This document shows, piece by piece, positions 33,961-46,900 of a stretch of DNA of 64,000 nucleotides (positions within the stretch are counted from its first letter, which is position 1; every line of letters begins with the position of its first letter). The notes below the pieces were generated by a model. That model did not search any database. It was not told the DNA's origin and saw only the letters and a list, made by a program, of their open reading frames with translations. Both the position numbers and the translations under genes were made by a program. This DNA comes from Nymphaea colorata (lineage: Eukaryota; Streptophyta; Magnoliopsida; Nymphaeales; Nymphaeaceae), in NCBI RefSeq assembly GCF_008831285.2, contig NC_045145.1, positions 23,498,802 to 23,562,801 of the forward strand, given 5' to 3'.

Positions 33961-36831
33961 TTATAAGGGAAGGACTTGTTGCTCTGGGAAGGGATTGATG
34001 CTAATAAATGAAGATATACTTGAAGTTAAGAGGTAGGGCTGAGAAGCATGTTGGGAGGGCTTGGACTTGGAAAAGTGGGGCTATTCCTCGAGCTAACTGT
34101 ACCATTGCATCTCATGGATCGGTCAAGGAGTTGTAGGTGTAGTGGTGGAATAGAATGTTAACGCTAAATGGTTACTTAATATATGGAGATTGGGGTTCCC
34201 ATCAGTTTTTTGGGAACTCTTGATATATAGAAATTGATTAATGCATGATATTAACAGTCATTCTCTTATGAGCATGTGTCTTAGTATGTATATGGAAGGA
34301 TATAAAGAATATCTCTTTTAATGCACAGTGGGCTGTAAAGTTTAGATCTGAAATTAAGGTGTGGTTTACTTGGGCATTAGGCTTAATCTGTGGCCTTTGC
34401 TTGAGGAAGTTGGGGTCATGATTCAAGCTATTTGTGTCAATGTTAATGACGGGAGAAGATTTTTTATAATCTTTGAATCGAAAGGGTGTGACATCTTTTG
34501 CTCGTGGTCAGGCGAGTTCCTGGTAGAATTAAGCCGGTTGTAGGACCTAAGAAGTGCCAGTCCAAAACACACTTCACTGAATTTCTATTTATCTTCTCCT
34601 TCTCATCATGAACAATTGCGTTTGTTAGTTTCCAAACATTCCACATCATTAAAGGGAAAACCACTCTCCAACATTTCTTTGTCCGATTTTGTCTGACGGC
34701 TCGTCGTACATTTCTACTTAGGGCTGCAACCGAGGGTATTGTAGTTTTTACATAGTGATCAAGTCAAGATACACATTGATAACAAGGATTACGTGGCTGC
34801 AGTTGGACATTTAAGTCGTTGTATTAGGTTTAGGTGTGTGAAGCTGGTTATATCTGCCATGTTGTGTATGAATTTTTCATATGTCATTTTAATAATGACA
34901 AAAAGTGCTCATTATTAATACAAAAAGATTTTTTTTTTGTATTAAAAAAAACGGCAAAAAATAGATTTTGATATTCAATAAAAGTAAAACTTGTCAGTTA
35001 TATATGCATGTCATCAAAACCAATATATCCCTTTCAGCCGCAAAAAAATGTCTTCCTTTTTTTTTTTGTCCTGCAAACAACGTTATCTCATATATTTGTC
35101 TGGCCAGCTGTCCATGGTGGCGTTGGGTAGCAATTTTTTTTTTTTTATAGGTGGGGGCGGCCGTCGCCGCCCCTTCGTGACACCCATGACCCCTAGTGGT
35201 GGCTCACCAGTAGACATGGACCGCCAGTGCTGATGGTGGGCCACACCGACGAGCCCTGCTGGGGGTTACCGATGCCGCGAAGGGGAGGTGATTGCCTCCC
35301 TTGCGGTTCTCCCCGACATGTTGGGGAGCTTGTTGCGTAACAAAAAAAAAAACAACAATGGTGAGCATAGCTGCTACACAGTAACACTATGTAGCAGCTC
35401 ATTGACGAGCTAATTGACTCGCATGAATGCTTACTTTTCCCTATGGTTGTGGTGGTTTCTTCATTGATGTCAGATCCATGGAGACTGATATCACTAGGAT
35501 CTCAGATCTACCAATTTAGGGTCGAACTTCTCACCACATGCGACCTGGTTTTTACATGTAAAGTGGATTTACGATGTAACTGTTTAAACAAATTGAGGTC
35601 TTCCACCTTTTAATGCAGTATTTAATACAAGATCTGAGGCTATCGAGTGTAATGTACATGTGTACCATCGCGGAAAGGGCCATATGAACTTTGAAGCGGA
35701 GGTTCTACTTAAGGCCCCTGTCACTTTACTCTATTTTTTTTTTTAAAAATGGCATATTTGTTACCATTATCTCTTCCGATTTGACGTGGGAGAAAAAATG
35801 GGCTTTCTACGCTTCTTTAAACCTTTTGGTTGCAAGGGTATTCTCGCTTTTTTTTTTTTATTTATAGAATTCATTATCAATTCAAATTGCCAGAGGAATA
35901 ACTATAAAGTGGCAGTGGTGTCTGCCCTACACAATATACTAAAAGTTTTTTATTTTTAAATAAAAATCTTAAATATTTATTTATATATATATAAATGCTT
36001 CATTCATCAGATTTGAGTATTTTTAAATAAGTATTTCACCAATAAATTTTTCTGGTTCATCACTGTAAAGGGGCTTCAGGTGTAAAATAATTGGCAAAAG
36101 CATATGATATTTTAATATTAAAAAATTATGCATGACGTGGGAGAAAAATGGAGATGGCGCAATGGCAGAGTTGAGATTTTTTTTTTTTGAAGGCACTGCC
36201 AGTCATAAGTCCAGATCTAGTGTGGGCCTCTTACATAATTTGTTAATATAATTTCAAGTGCTCTTAAATAAACTTTTAAATAAACTTTTGATTGGCTGAT
36301 GTATCAGCGGGCCACCCTCATGTATATAGAGGACGATGTGGAAGATAGAAAACGTTGGAAACAGGAGTAGCTTTCTGCACCGCGACGGCGACCGCGACAG
36401 GTGATAAAGATCATGGCTGGAGGTCGCGAAGCTAAGCGTCTCTTCCTCCATAGACACGTACTACGTTGACTGCGCTAAGTTGTTGGAATTAAAAAAGGAG
36501 AAGGGGAGAGAACTTTCTTACACGCCGTTGGGTGTTCTGACGTTCTTGAAATTAATTTACTTTACCTTTGTCTCAAATTTTTTTATTTTTCTTCTTTCAA
36601 GAAAGGATGTCAATAGAATCGATTTGGATAGACATCTCATGGAATGGTTCTAAATGATCAGATACCAAAAAAAAAAAAAAAACTGATTGACATAAAAATT
36701 TAGATATGAAAAAAATGTCCAACTGATTATGAAATCAGGTAGGATTCATGACATTCCATCAGATCCAGAATAAATTTAAAGTAAATAACCAAGGAGATTC
36801 GTGAACTTGCATTCAGATTTTTGTAGATAAG

Positions 36832-36879
<48 letters not shown>

Positions 36880-38448
36880 GTATGTATGTATATATATATA
36901 TATATATATATCTAGTATTTATACTTCTTGAAGGTCGACTTTTAATATTTAATGATACAGTTCAGTTGCAGTTCAACATTTCAAAATTAGATTTTAGGTT
37001 CAGGGTAATGAATTTAAAAGTCTGATTCAGATTGGATCCAAATTTCAAACTTAAAAACACATTCAAGCATTAACAAACATTAAGTTCCATTAAATTTCAC
37101 AGGAAACTATTGCCGACCCGCTTGTGAAGCTTCGTGACAATATATTTGTTGTGAAGCACAAAACGAAAAACTAAGACTAAGGACTAAAAAACCAAGATTG
37201 GCGACCAATTTTATAAAGTGATAATTAATATAAGCGTAATTAATGGAGGACATGCCAAAATGTTCATGTTGATGGCAACTCTCCTCTGCCTTAGCATTTG
37301 CAAATACGACCGTAATTTCCAATACAATCACTTTTCATTATGAAAAAGTTGCGTACAAATTGATCTAGAATCTGGTCTACGCTTGCTCCTCATTCAGGAA
37401 AATTAGTACCGCCAAGTAACGTAGTTTAGGCGGTTCCGAATATCCACATCTAAACTTGAATAAAGGCGATATGACAATATATAGCTACTAGGTTATTCAT
37501 ACGAAAGCAAAATCTGCCTAATCATGCTGACCCTTCAAAGGATATTAAAATTCAATATATATATATATATATAATGCGTGTGGTTGCATTTGAAAAGGCT
37601 TGAATGGGTGCCCTCGAATTGATTTGGATCGAATTGGGATCAGTCTGCATGCCCTATAAGAGGGGAGACTGAGCGAGGTATCTCTGCCAAACATGCACTA
37701 CAATTTGGGTGAAATACTTTAAAAAGCTTACGTTTTGATTTAAATTTTCCACTTAATTGACTAAATTATTTGGTGAATGAGATAAGTATTTTATCATAAA
37801 AGAGAGTCGAAACTCTCACCCAACCTCTTTGTCTCTTTAAGGTACATGGTTTACTTTTGATGTCTTCAGGCGTTACCCTTGTCGTGCTTCAACTTGCATG
37901 TCATAGGCCATTTTTATAACACAAAAAATTGACATCCCAAAGATTCAAAATAAAAACTAGCCACTTACCAGTCTTACGCCAACCCCTTAGAGATGAGGGA
38001 GAGCTCCATCCACTCTCTCTTATAAAAAACCCCATAATACACAAATCTCTCTCGAACTTAGAGAATAAGGGGTGAAAAATAAATCAAACTTGTTTGGTAA
38101 TTGTTCTTATTTTTGTTATCCAATCAAAATTATTTTGTACAAAGATCTCGAAAAAAAAAAAAACATCTGCTGCAAAGGACACCCCAACCAAAAAAAAAAA
38201 AAAACAGGACTGACCTTGGTCCTTACTTACATGAAGCACCATTTTTCATTTTATTTCTAAAGATGAAGGTTTGTTACTTAAAAAGTTGGGCATGACTTAG
38301 AATGAACATTGAAAGCTCCATGGCATTCCACATCTCATTTTGAATTGAAACACATCGAATTCCATAAAAATTTTGTAAACAACCTTTATTCAAGATATGA
38401 ACAGCCGATAGAACTGGCCCCAGTCCACAAAACGGACTTGGGCTTCAT
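33961..38448. other. Gene-poor stretch with microsatellites
   Basis: No coding region is supported. There is a GC-rich island at about 35150-35330 ('gggggcggccgtcgccgcc', then a palindromic stretch around 'tgctgggggttaccgatgcc'), a long (TA)n array at 36837-36911, another at 37554-37573, and poly-A/poly-T tracts. The interval resembles old transposon debris without readable ends. Confidence 0.45.
36837..36911. repeat. (TA)n microsatellite, about 75 bp
   Basis: A run of TA with short TATG variants in the middle ('tatgtatatgtatgtatg'). Confidence 0.95.
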
Positions 38449-40342
38449 TTAGGGCACGTTTGATGGGTGGGTGACATTTAACATGGTAAATTTACCATGG
38501 TAAAGTTTTTTGGAACAATTTACAGGATGAAATTTTTTTTCCTCTTCCAATTTGAGGCCATGTTTGATGCACTGGAAGAATTTACCGTAGTAAATTTAAC
38601 CATGATTGATGCACAAGAAAAATTTAACATGGTAAATTTAACATAGTAAATTTAACCCTGTTTGATGCACAAGAAGAATTAAATGTGGTAAATGTTGTTT
38701 TTTTTTTGTCTTCTCATCTCCAAATTTGATGTGGGAAGGAAATTGGCGGATGATCTTCCAAAACAACAAAATATTTAGGGTCCCTACCATCTAGGAAACA
38801 ATAAGAACAAAATGTTGAGGGTGCATTCCCTACCATCCAGAAAACAACAAGAACAAAATGTTGAGGGTGTATTCTCTACCATCCAGAAAACAACAAGATG
38901 TACAGGGTGGTATAATGTCGAAAGATAAAGAAGGCAGCCTATGTATCAAATTAGACTTTTCAGATGCCTATAACTGGGTCGATTGGGAGTTCTTGGCTGC
39001 AACAATTAGTCCATTTGGGGTGAAGAGAACTGGTTGCCTCAGATGGTGGATGCCTTAAATATCCAATTCTAAATGCTGGCCTAAATCCAATTGATCATAT
39101 TGCTTGAATATAGAAAAAATTATAATCAGATTATAGTTTCAAACTTTTCAAGATTCAAATACCTTAACAAATTGGGTAAATGCCACCATCAATCCAAAAT
39201 CGAGAGATAGATGGTTGAGATTGGGAAATGACAGTGAAAAAGAAATGAACGATCTGCATGTTGCAAGAATGATATTGCAAAGTCTTGGGACAAGTTTTCC
39301 TAGGGAGATAGGGTTGCGCTACAGACGCAAAGTACCATGAATTTGGTAATAGAAAGCCTGTGAAGCGCAGTGCCCAAATATTTTGCAGCTGGGACACATC
39401 AGCTGTGACCTGTATTTACCATGAATTTGGAAACTGTAACCTTGAAGATTCATTGCTATATTCAAGATCAACAAGCACATTTTTTGCAATATGAAGAGCA
39501 AAGCACAATATCAAAGGCAAACACGCAAAATCCCCTCCACAAATGCCCAAAACAGTATAAGATGTTTCAAATAGAAGAATAAGCCTCCTACTCTTGTCCA
39601 TGCCCAAAAAGAATAAAAAGCAATTGGTTAAACGAAGTAACGGGACCAGTGAACAGCGCCTCCAATTAGTTTCTGCATGTTTGACATGCTAACGATGGAG
39701 TTTTTCAATCTCTGGAACTAACTACTCACCATGAAACAAAGCGGATGTTGTTTTTTGAATGTCTATCAAAAATAGAAACCAAAACAGAAGTTTCAAGGGG
39801 AAGTGCTAAATACCAGAAGTTGAGAAAACGAGAGCAATAGCAATAGCAACGGTGGAGAGGAGGAGCGGAGGAGCGGCGACCGTGGCGTTGGCAGATGCTG
39901 CCCTATCTTCCCTGCCTGTGAGATGCTAGAGAAGAACAAGTTAGGGCAACCGAGAAAGGGAGAAAAAGAAGGCATCAGAGAGCAAGAGAGAATGGGAGAA
40001 AGAGAAGCGGAGGGTCGACAACGGTGAGAGCGGCCTCTGGTGCGATGGTGAGAAGGTGACAATGAGAAGTTTCTTTGCGAGGAAGGAGGAGCTGCGGAGG
40101 GAGGAAAGGGGTGAAATGCGACGGGAGGGGAGGGTGTCGAGCGGGTGAAATTTCACCCGCTCGAAAGTTTGAGCTAGGACTCGGACTTTCGAGCGGGTGG
40201 AATTTCACCCACTCCCTTTTGCATTAAACCGGGTGAATTTCACCCCGTTTGATGCATTTTTAGTCAGGCGGGTAAAATTTCACCCGCCTCTACCGTTTTT
40301 CCCCTCCCCACTCATTTTACCCTGGCTATCAAACAGGGCCTT
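38449..40342. mobile_element. Terminal-inverted-repeat element, about 1.9 kb
   Basis: The left end, TTAGGGCACGTTTGATGGGT, and the reverse complement of the right end, TAAGGCCCTGTTTGATAGCC, are similar. Subterminal zones repeat the words 'gtttgatgcac' and short palindromes: 'taaatttaccatggtaaa' on the left, 'gggtgaaatttcaccc' and relatives on the right (40138-40290). No matching target duplication is found, so borders are approximate. The inside holds a LINE scrap and GA-rich sequence, but no transposase. Confidence 0.5.
38918..39058 (+). pseudogene. LINE reverse transcriptase scrap
   Basis: The frame reads SLCIKLDFSDAYNWVDWEFL followed by FGV and LRWWM. This is the non-LTR reverse transcriptase block 'KLDFskAYDrVdW.FL...l..fGf...W..Wi'. 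Only about 45 residues remain and the AYD Asp is replaced by Asn, so it is inactive. Confidence 0.6.
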
Positions 40343-40344
40343 AG

Positions 40345-41295
40345 GATGACATTCAAAGAGGTATTGGAGAGTACTCAAATAAGCGTAAACAACTGAATAA
40401 GAAAGCCACAAAAATATTTTTAAATCCAAATATACGTGTGAGAAAAAAGAAAGCAAAGAGGACGATGGGAAGATGTTGTGTTCGTCTTTCCTGGTCAAAG
40501 CATGATGAGATATGCAATGCACGATCCAACAGTGATTAACACTGCAAGTGTTGTAACAAGCACGAAGATGGCCAGAATGTGGTTAAGGCAGACTTCACTA
40601 ATTTGTGGGTATGTAACAAATAGTAGCCAGTAGGAATGAGAGAGAAGAAAAGCAACGGTGAGCAAGCACAAGACTGCAAGCAAAGGGAGGCAGAGCCAGT
40701 CGGCGGGCAACTTCTCCACCAAACACACTGGCATGAAGCCAATATTCCTGCATATCTGAACACCGACCAGCTGCATCACTGGGGACTTGTAATTGGACAT
40801 AACATGTTGTTGATGTGTCCCAATCTGTAAAGTGGAAGGATTCATCGTGGGCAAAGAGGCGGAAACAAGAGAAGAGGAGGAATGATGGTTGGGTAGTAAA
40901 GCAAGGGCCGATGAGGACATGGTTCGGTGATCAACGAAAGAGGACGAAGCTGGGGGCATGTGAGGGAGGGGCTGCAAGGAGGTAGGATGGTCTAGGCCAG
41001 CACCCGATTCGAGGTCATGGGAAGATGATAAATAGAGTGAAAGTTTAAGATGATTGGAAGCTGACGTGGAAAGAGGGAGGGAGACGATTGGACAAAGTGT
41101 GAGTAGCGAACTTGCAGTTCAGCGTGCCAGTCGTTCGGCCATGACATTTTTATATAAGCGAATAAAATTTTTTAAATTGCGTGTGGAATTTGTTTTTAAT
41201 ATTTTAAGTAAAGTCGACGTCTGCTGGTGGCCCCACTTGGCTTGGCCCCTACCTGGCCAGCCGCATGAGTCACTCGGCAGTCAGCTTCCATTCTA
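40345..41295 (-). mobile_element. Small membrane-protein unit, copy D (intact frame)
   Basis: Same unit as copies A-C: it begins 'tgacattcaaagaggtatt' and its far side carries 'cttggcttggcccctacctg' followed by 'gagtcactcgg', matching 16590-16660 in copy A. It lies immediately beside the right end of the 38.4-40.3-kb element. It is the only copy whose coding frame is uninterrupted. Confidence 0.6.
40495..40977 (-). CDS. Unrecognised small membrane protein, 160 aa
   Basis: Complete minus-strand frame. Residues 1-44 are hydrophilic and Ser/Pro/His-rich (MQPLPHMPPASSS...). Met45 (MNPSTLQIGTHQQHV) is the first Met shared by copies B and D and could be the real start, giving 116 aa. Three hydrophobic stretches follow: about 66-82, 90-115 (ADWLCLPLLAVLCLLTVAFL) and 125-158 (ILAIFVLVTTLAVLITVG). 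A bundle of membrane helices is therefore likely. Three further broken copies share this frame, so selection or recent spread kept it readable in four places. I recognise no family, and the protein carries no nuclease, transposase or reverse transcriptase motif. It may be a host gene family member amplified by repeats rather than a mobility gene. Confidence 0.5.
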   Translation of the reverse strand: MQPLPHMPPASSSFVDHRTMSSSALALLPNHHSSSSLVSASLPTMNPSTLQIGTHQQHVMSNYKSPVMQLVGVQICRNIGFMPVCLVEKLPADWLCLPLLAVLCLLTVAFLLSHSYWLLFVTYPQISEVCLNHILAIFVLVTTLAVLITVGSCIAYLIML

Positions 41296-41558
41296 GTGGT
41301 GCTCTTATGTACGTGTCACTGAGGTACCACCAATAAGCTAAACAAACTGTTCGACAACGAGCCATCAATGAAAGTTTTCCGCACGGTCAGTCACCCAACA
41401 TCAGTGAAGGACGAAACCAGGGGCATGTGAGGGAGGGACAGTGCTAAGTTAGGGTGCCCTACGCAAGCGAAGACGACACTTTGAGAATGACCTGGTGCGA
41501 GGGTGAGGATCGAACGACGCCATTTGTAGAAAGCGAGGTAGGTGTCAAGGTAGAAACG

Positions 41559-41836
41559 AGTTAAAAGAAGAGGAATAGGAACGATGGTAAGGAGAAAGAA
41601 ATGGTATTTCTCATTGTGTTTCTATGAATCATTTACAAGGTATATATAGAGGCTATTGGATAAGAATCAAGAAACGATCATATCCGTGATTTCTGCTCGT
41701 ACAAGATTATCATTCCTAATTTGTTGCGATTTCTCAATCTGCAACGTCTAACAACTCATCCTCTTGATTTGGGCGATCTTTGATTCCTTGATTTTGGTCG
41801 ATCTTCTTCAACCATTACAGGTAGTAACGTTCAATG
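41559..41836 (-). repeat. 3' LTR of copia 1 (278 bp)
   Basis: Matches 46913-47190 along its whole length ('aagaagaggaataggaacga', 'tatatatagaggctattgg', 'ctcatcctcttgatttggg'). On the plus strand its first bases are AGTTAAAAG where the 5' LTR has TGTCAAAAG, so the terminal TG is mutated here. Confidence 0.95.
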
Positions 41837-41845
41837 CTCCCCCTC
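41837..41845 (-). promoter_or_regulatory. Polypurine tract of copia 1
   Basis: The minus strand reads GAGGGGGAG immediately before the 3' LTR. This is the usual RNase H-resistant primer for plus-strand DNA synthesis. Confidence 0.85.
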
Positions 41846-44800
41846 AAGTTGGTGCTCTAGGATCGATGAGACCCAACTTACATCTGAATTTTACAAATGA
41901 GTATTTTCCCAATGCCTTAGTAAAAATGTATGCAGTTTGATTTTCAGTGTCAATTTGCTTAGTACAAATCTCATTTCTTTGGATCTTCTCTCGAATGACA
42001 TGGCAGTCGATTTCAATATGTTTCGTTCTTTTGTGAAACACCAGATTTGCAGATATGTGTATTGCCGCTTGATTGTCACAATGTAATTCCATTGGTTGAT
42101 GAAGAATAATTCCAAAATCATTAAGAATGTACTTTATCCAAGTCATCTCACAAGAAGTCAATGCCATTGCTCTATATTCGGCTTCTGCTGAAGACCTTGA
42201 AACAGTTGTTTGTTTCTTAACTTTCCAAGATATTGGACTTTCTCCAATGAAAATGCAAAAACCTGAAGAGGATCTCCTTGTCATTTGGCAAGATGCCCAA
42301 TCTGAATCACAAAAGGCTTTGATTATCATGTCACTATGAGATGATAAGAAGACCCCATAACTTGCTGTAGATTTGATGTAGCGAAGGATCCTGAAAGCTG
42401 CCTCTAAGTGTGTTGTTCTTGGCTATGACATGAACTGACTGAACATGTGAACACTATGCATAATATCAGGTCGTGTAATGGTTAGATAGACCAAACGACC
42501 AATTATTTTTCTGAAAAAGGTGGGATCTTGTAATAGTTGCCCTTTTTCATCATCCAACTTTAAATGTTGCTCCATGGGTGTTTCACTCGGTTTGGTACCA
42601 CTATATCCAGCTTCATGTAAGATATCCAGCGTGTACTTCTTTTGGGATAAAAAAATCTCTTTCTTGGATCGGGCTACTTCAATACTAAAAAAATATTTCA
42701 AATCTCCCAAATCCTTCAATTGAAATTTGTTATTGAGGATGACTTTCAGTTTCTCAATGGCATCACGATTGTCTCCCGCAATGATTATATCATCAACATA
42801 CACAATGATGAAAATACTTCCTTGTTTATTAATATTGAAGAACAAGGAATAATCAGCCTTAGATTGAGAGAAGCCAAGGTGTTTGAGAGTCTCTGATAGT
42901 TTAAAAAACCAGTTGCGAGATGACTGTTTGAGACCATATAAGGATTTGTTTAGCCGACACACCTTGTTCTCCCTCTGTCGGGTAAACCCGGGAGGCAGTG
43001 TCATGTAGACTTCTTCATGTAGATCACCATGGAGGAAGGCATTGTTGACATCAATTTGAGAAAGACTCCAACCTTTGATGGCAGCAACTGATAAAAGACA
43101 TCAAATAGTGGTGATTTTAGCAACCAGAGAAAATGTCTCTGTGTAATCAATGCCTTCAGTTTGAGTATACCCTTTAGCAACGAGTCGAGCCTTATAACAT
43201 TCAATAGTACCATTGGCATGATACTTGATTTTATAGACCCATCGGCAGCCAATAGGGTGTTTTCCTGGTGGGAGAGAAACGATATCCCAAGTTGAGTTGG
43301 CTTCTAGTGCCCGAATTTAAGCTGCCATAGTATCTCTCCATTCTTAATGTTGTATTGCCTTTTGGAAGGTGGACAGCTCATGGTGATTGAGAATAGATGT
43401 AAGGAAAGCTTGATAAGTAGGAGAAAACTTGTCTAAATGAAAGTAGTGACACAGGGGGTACCTCGTTCGTTTAGGTTGCATATGTGCCGACGTTGATTCA
43501 GAAGATGTGGGCTGGGCGATGGAATGACATTGATATTCCTTAAGGTGTGAAGGTGGAATGCACCGTCTAGTTGATCGCCGCAATTGAGTGTCAGAGGAAT
43601 CAAGGTGGGGGGTAATAGTGTCAACAATGTTAGGTTGGTGGTCATCCGATGGTGGTGCCGGTGGTGAGGGTGTAGGTAATTGAGGTGGAGGTTGTGGTGG
43701 GCTGGTTGGGGAAGGTTGGGGTACATATTCAAATGATTCTTGAGATGGTAGAGGTATAACAACTTCACTATCTTGGACTTGGTGGTTTTGAAAAGGAAAT
43801 GTGTTTTCTATAAACTTAACATCTCGACTAGTGAAAATTTCATTGGTGTCAAGATCATAGAGTTTATAGGCATTTTGACCATAAGGATATCCGACAAAGA
43901 CACACTTACATGATCATGAGTCAAATTTATGAGTTTTGCCAATGTTATATGCATAACACAGGCAACCAAAAACACGAATGTGATCATATTTGGGAGTTTG
44001 TCCATAAAGAACTTCATAGGGGGTTTTTGCTTGTAAAGGATGAGTAGGCAAACGATTGAGTAAATAAGCAGCAGTTAAAACACATTCCCCCAAAAAATTT
44101 ATAGGCAAACATGCTTGAAAACAAAGGGCGCGAGCAATATTTAAAATATCTTTGTGTTTGCGTTCAACCACTCCATTTTGTTGAGGAGTGGCGACACAAG
44201 AATGCAGACGCTCGATGCCTTTATGATGTAAAAAATTTTCCATATTTGCAGAAAAAAATTCAGCTCTATTATCACTTCGGATTTTTTTAATGGAAGTTTG
44301 AAATTGATTTTCCACTAAATTGATAAATTTTTGAATATAAAAAAATGCCTCAGATTTATAACGCATGAGAAAAACCCATGTGCAACGTGAGAAATCATCC
44401 ACAACAGTGAGGAAATAATGAGCGCCAGATAGTGAAGGTGTATTGTAACCTCCCCAAATATCACAATGAATCAATTGAAATATGCTAGTGGTGGATATTG
44501 AACTACTATGGAAAGGTAAACGAGTTTGTTTGGCAAGATAACATATGGAGCAGTGCTCATTAACATGAGAGGAATCAATAAAACTAAACGAGCACTTTAA
44601 GCGAGCAAATGAAGGGTGACCGAGTCTAACATGCCATAGAACATATTGGTTTGGTGAGGCAGCGGCGGCGCGTGGTTCTTCATCCTCAAGGATATACAAG
44701 CCATCCTGCTTTCTACCATTCCCAATCGTCTTCATCGAGCGTCGGTCCTGAATGGTACAAGAATGGGTATCAAAGATAACTTGACAATTGTTTTGAGCAA

Positions 44801-46079
44801 CCAACTTGGACACAGATAAAAGGTTAAAAGAAAAGGTGGGAACACATAATACATGACGTAACATAATAGAAGAATTTAAATACAACTGACCAACATGGGT
44901 GACTGGAGTGGTGGAACCATTAGGGAGCCTAACGAGATTAGATTGAGCTAAAGAGGGGGAAACGAGGTTAGACAAGCAATTAGTAATATGGTGTGTAGCT
45001 CCGGTATCAATTATCCATACTTGAGATGAAGCTAAACAAACAATGGGTGACTCTAACATACCTGCCAGGTTGACCTTGGGTGTTTTGGAATTTATGAATT
45101 CCATAAACTGATGGTATAGTTCTGGTGTGAGGGGAGATGACTGCTTTTGAGACTTTGTGGATGGACGAATTGACAATGCATCATTGGTAGAATGAAGGTT
45201 TGCTTGGGGCTGCTGTTGTTGGCCATTAGAAGTGCTCTTCTTGGGAAAGCCGTGAAGGAGGTAGCAGCGAGCCTTAATATGCCCAAGTCGTCCACAATGC
45301 TCACATTGAGGTCTGGTTCGACCCTTAAATCGGTTGTTGTCATGATTCTGTTTCTTCACAACAGCCGCTGAAATGTTGTCAGATTGTAGGGGAACGTGAA
45401 GATCACATTTGAGGGCGTAAGCTTTGGACGTGTTGGGGACATGATCCATGAGTAAGATCTGGCTACGGATCGCTCCATAGCTTTCATTCAGCCCCATCAA
45501 GAACTGAATTAGTCTGTCATGTTCTTGAATGTCATGTGCTTTACTCATGGCTCCACATTCGTAGGTGGGAAGAGTGACAAGTGAATCATACTCATCCCAA
45601 CGACCCTTGATTTGAGTGTAATACACACTAATGGAAGATTATTCCTGCTTGCAATTAATAATCTGTTGTTGGATTTGATAAAGACGTGGAGCATTTGATC
45701 GAGAAAATCTAGCCTTTAATTCATGCCAAACGTCCGCAGTGTTTGTGGCATAAACGACTATTGAAGTCAGGGACTTGTGAAGAAAATTCAGCAGCCAAGA
45801 AAGTACCATGTTGTTGGATCTCTCCCAAGAAACAATGAGAGAGTGGGGACCCATGGGTTTCATAATTGAACCATCAACAAAACCCATCTTATTTTTGGGT
45901 AAAAGAGCCATGGTCATGGCTCTTCTCCACGTTTCAGAATTATCTCCAATGAGCTGTTGGGATACAAGACACGTACCAGGGTTGTCCGAATGATGAAGAA
46001 ATAATGGACTATCTTCTTGAGTGGTTGATGACATGGAATTACCTGACGTTCCATGAAGATCTGCCATAATGTGGCACAA
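41844..46079 (-). pseudogene. Copia 1 gag-pol polyprotein (inactive by stops)
   Basis: All open pieces share one frame. Gag (46079-45300) has the capsid-like stretch and a CCHC knuckle (CEHCGRLGHIKARCYLL). The protease has WIIDTGATHHI. The integrase has the HH-CC zinc region (LWHVRLGHPS, CSICYLAKQ), the Asp of HCDIWG, DDFSR, and the Glu region GVVERKHKDIL. The reverse transcriptase has [20 protein letters not shown] and YVDDIIIAGD. RNase H has CDSDWASC, SRSSAEAEYRAM and DNQAAIHISAN. In-frame stops sit at about 45639, 43914, 43344, 43318, 43100 and 42423. Each fits a change of CAA, CAG or CGA to a stop, or nearly so. No frameshift is evident. Function in life: reverse transcription and integration of the element within virus-like particles. 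Confidence 0.93.
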
Positions 46080-46309
46080 ATTAATTAACCGGACGCTTGT
46101 ACGACCCCTTCACAAGTCTCTAGTGAGAGGACACCGCAGGAAGTAGACGCCCCAAATTTCACAACGATTGGAGCTCTCCTTGTAAATTGCGCCCTGATTT
46201 TGTCAAGTCTGCTTAGGCGGGATCAGGGGTGCAGGGTCGGTGCACACCCACCATCGGAAGAATATAAGGTTTAAAGAAAGACAAAAGCGAAGAGGGCGCT
46301 TGTGCCGTT

Positions 46310-46860
46310 CGTTCGCGAGAGTAGGGGCGATGCAGGAGCAGACGCTCGAGCGAGTGCTTGAGCAGGCGATGCAGGGGCCGGCGTTTGAGCGGTAAGAGGG
46401 CTCAAGAGCGCTCGGGCGTACGAGCGGGCGATGCAGAAGAGGTGTCCGAGCGGCAGAGGGATCTAGCGAACGCTCGATAGAGATGCTCGGACGTTCTGCT
46501 TGGGCGATGCAGAGAAGCAGAGATGCTCGAGCGGCAGAGACGATCGAGCGGCAGAAGGCTTGGGCGATGCAGAGAAGCAGGGGCCCCAGAAACCCTCAAA
46601 CTTCTGGATGCGACAACACCGTTTCCTATAGACGGTCAGTGACTGCCGGCCTTTCCCTTCCCCTGCACAAGACTTGCAGCACAGCGATGTAGATGCAGAA
46701 ACGCTCGAACGGGTGATTTCTCTACAGCAGGTGATTTCGATGCAGAGAAGCAGACGTTCGAGCGGACGGTATGTTTTGGGTTCTATCGGCCGATGCAATA
46801 ACACTCGAACAGAGAAGATGCTCGAGTGAGGACAAGGGCTGCCCTTAGGAAAAGGGGAAG
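46310..46860 (-). repeat. GC-rich repeated leader of copia 1
   Basis: The untranslated leader between the primer-binding site and gag is made of shuffled short units such as 'gctcgagcggcagag' and 'gcgatgcagagaagcag'. The unit starting 'gcttgggcgatgcagagaag' occurs identically at about 46498 and 46557. Composition is unlike the AT-rich coding part. Open frames here (46463-46864 and others) are by-products. Confidence 0.7.
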
Positions 46861-46900
46861 ACAACCAGCATCACAGAATGGTGGGAAAGGGGAAAGCAAT

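Noticed and set aside
43001-43768. Additional minus-strand frames within copia 1
   Set aside because: They are in other frames than gag-pol and their sequences carry no domain; the real frame reads through the same DNA.
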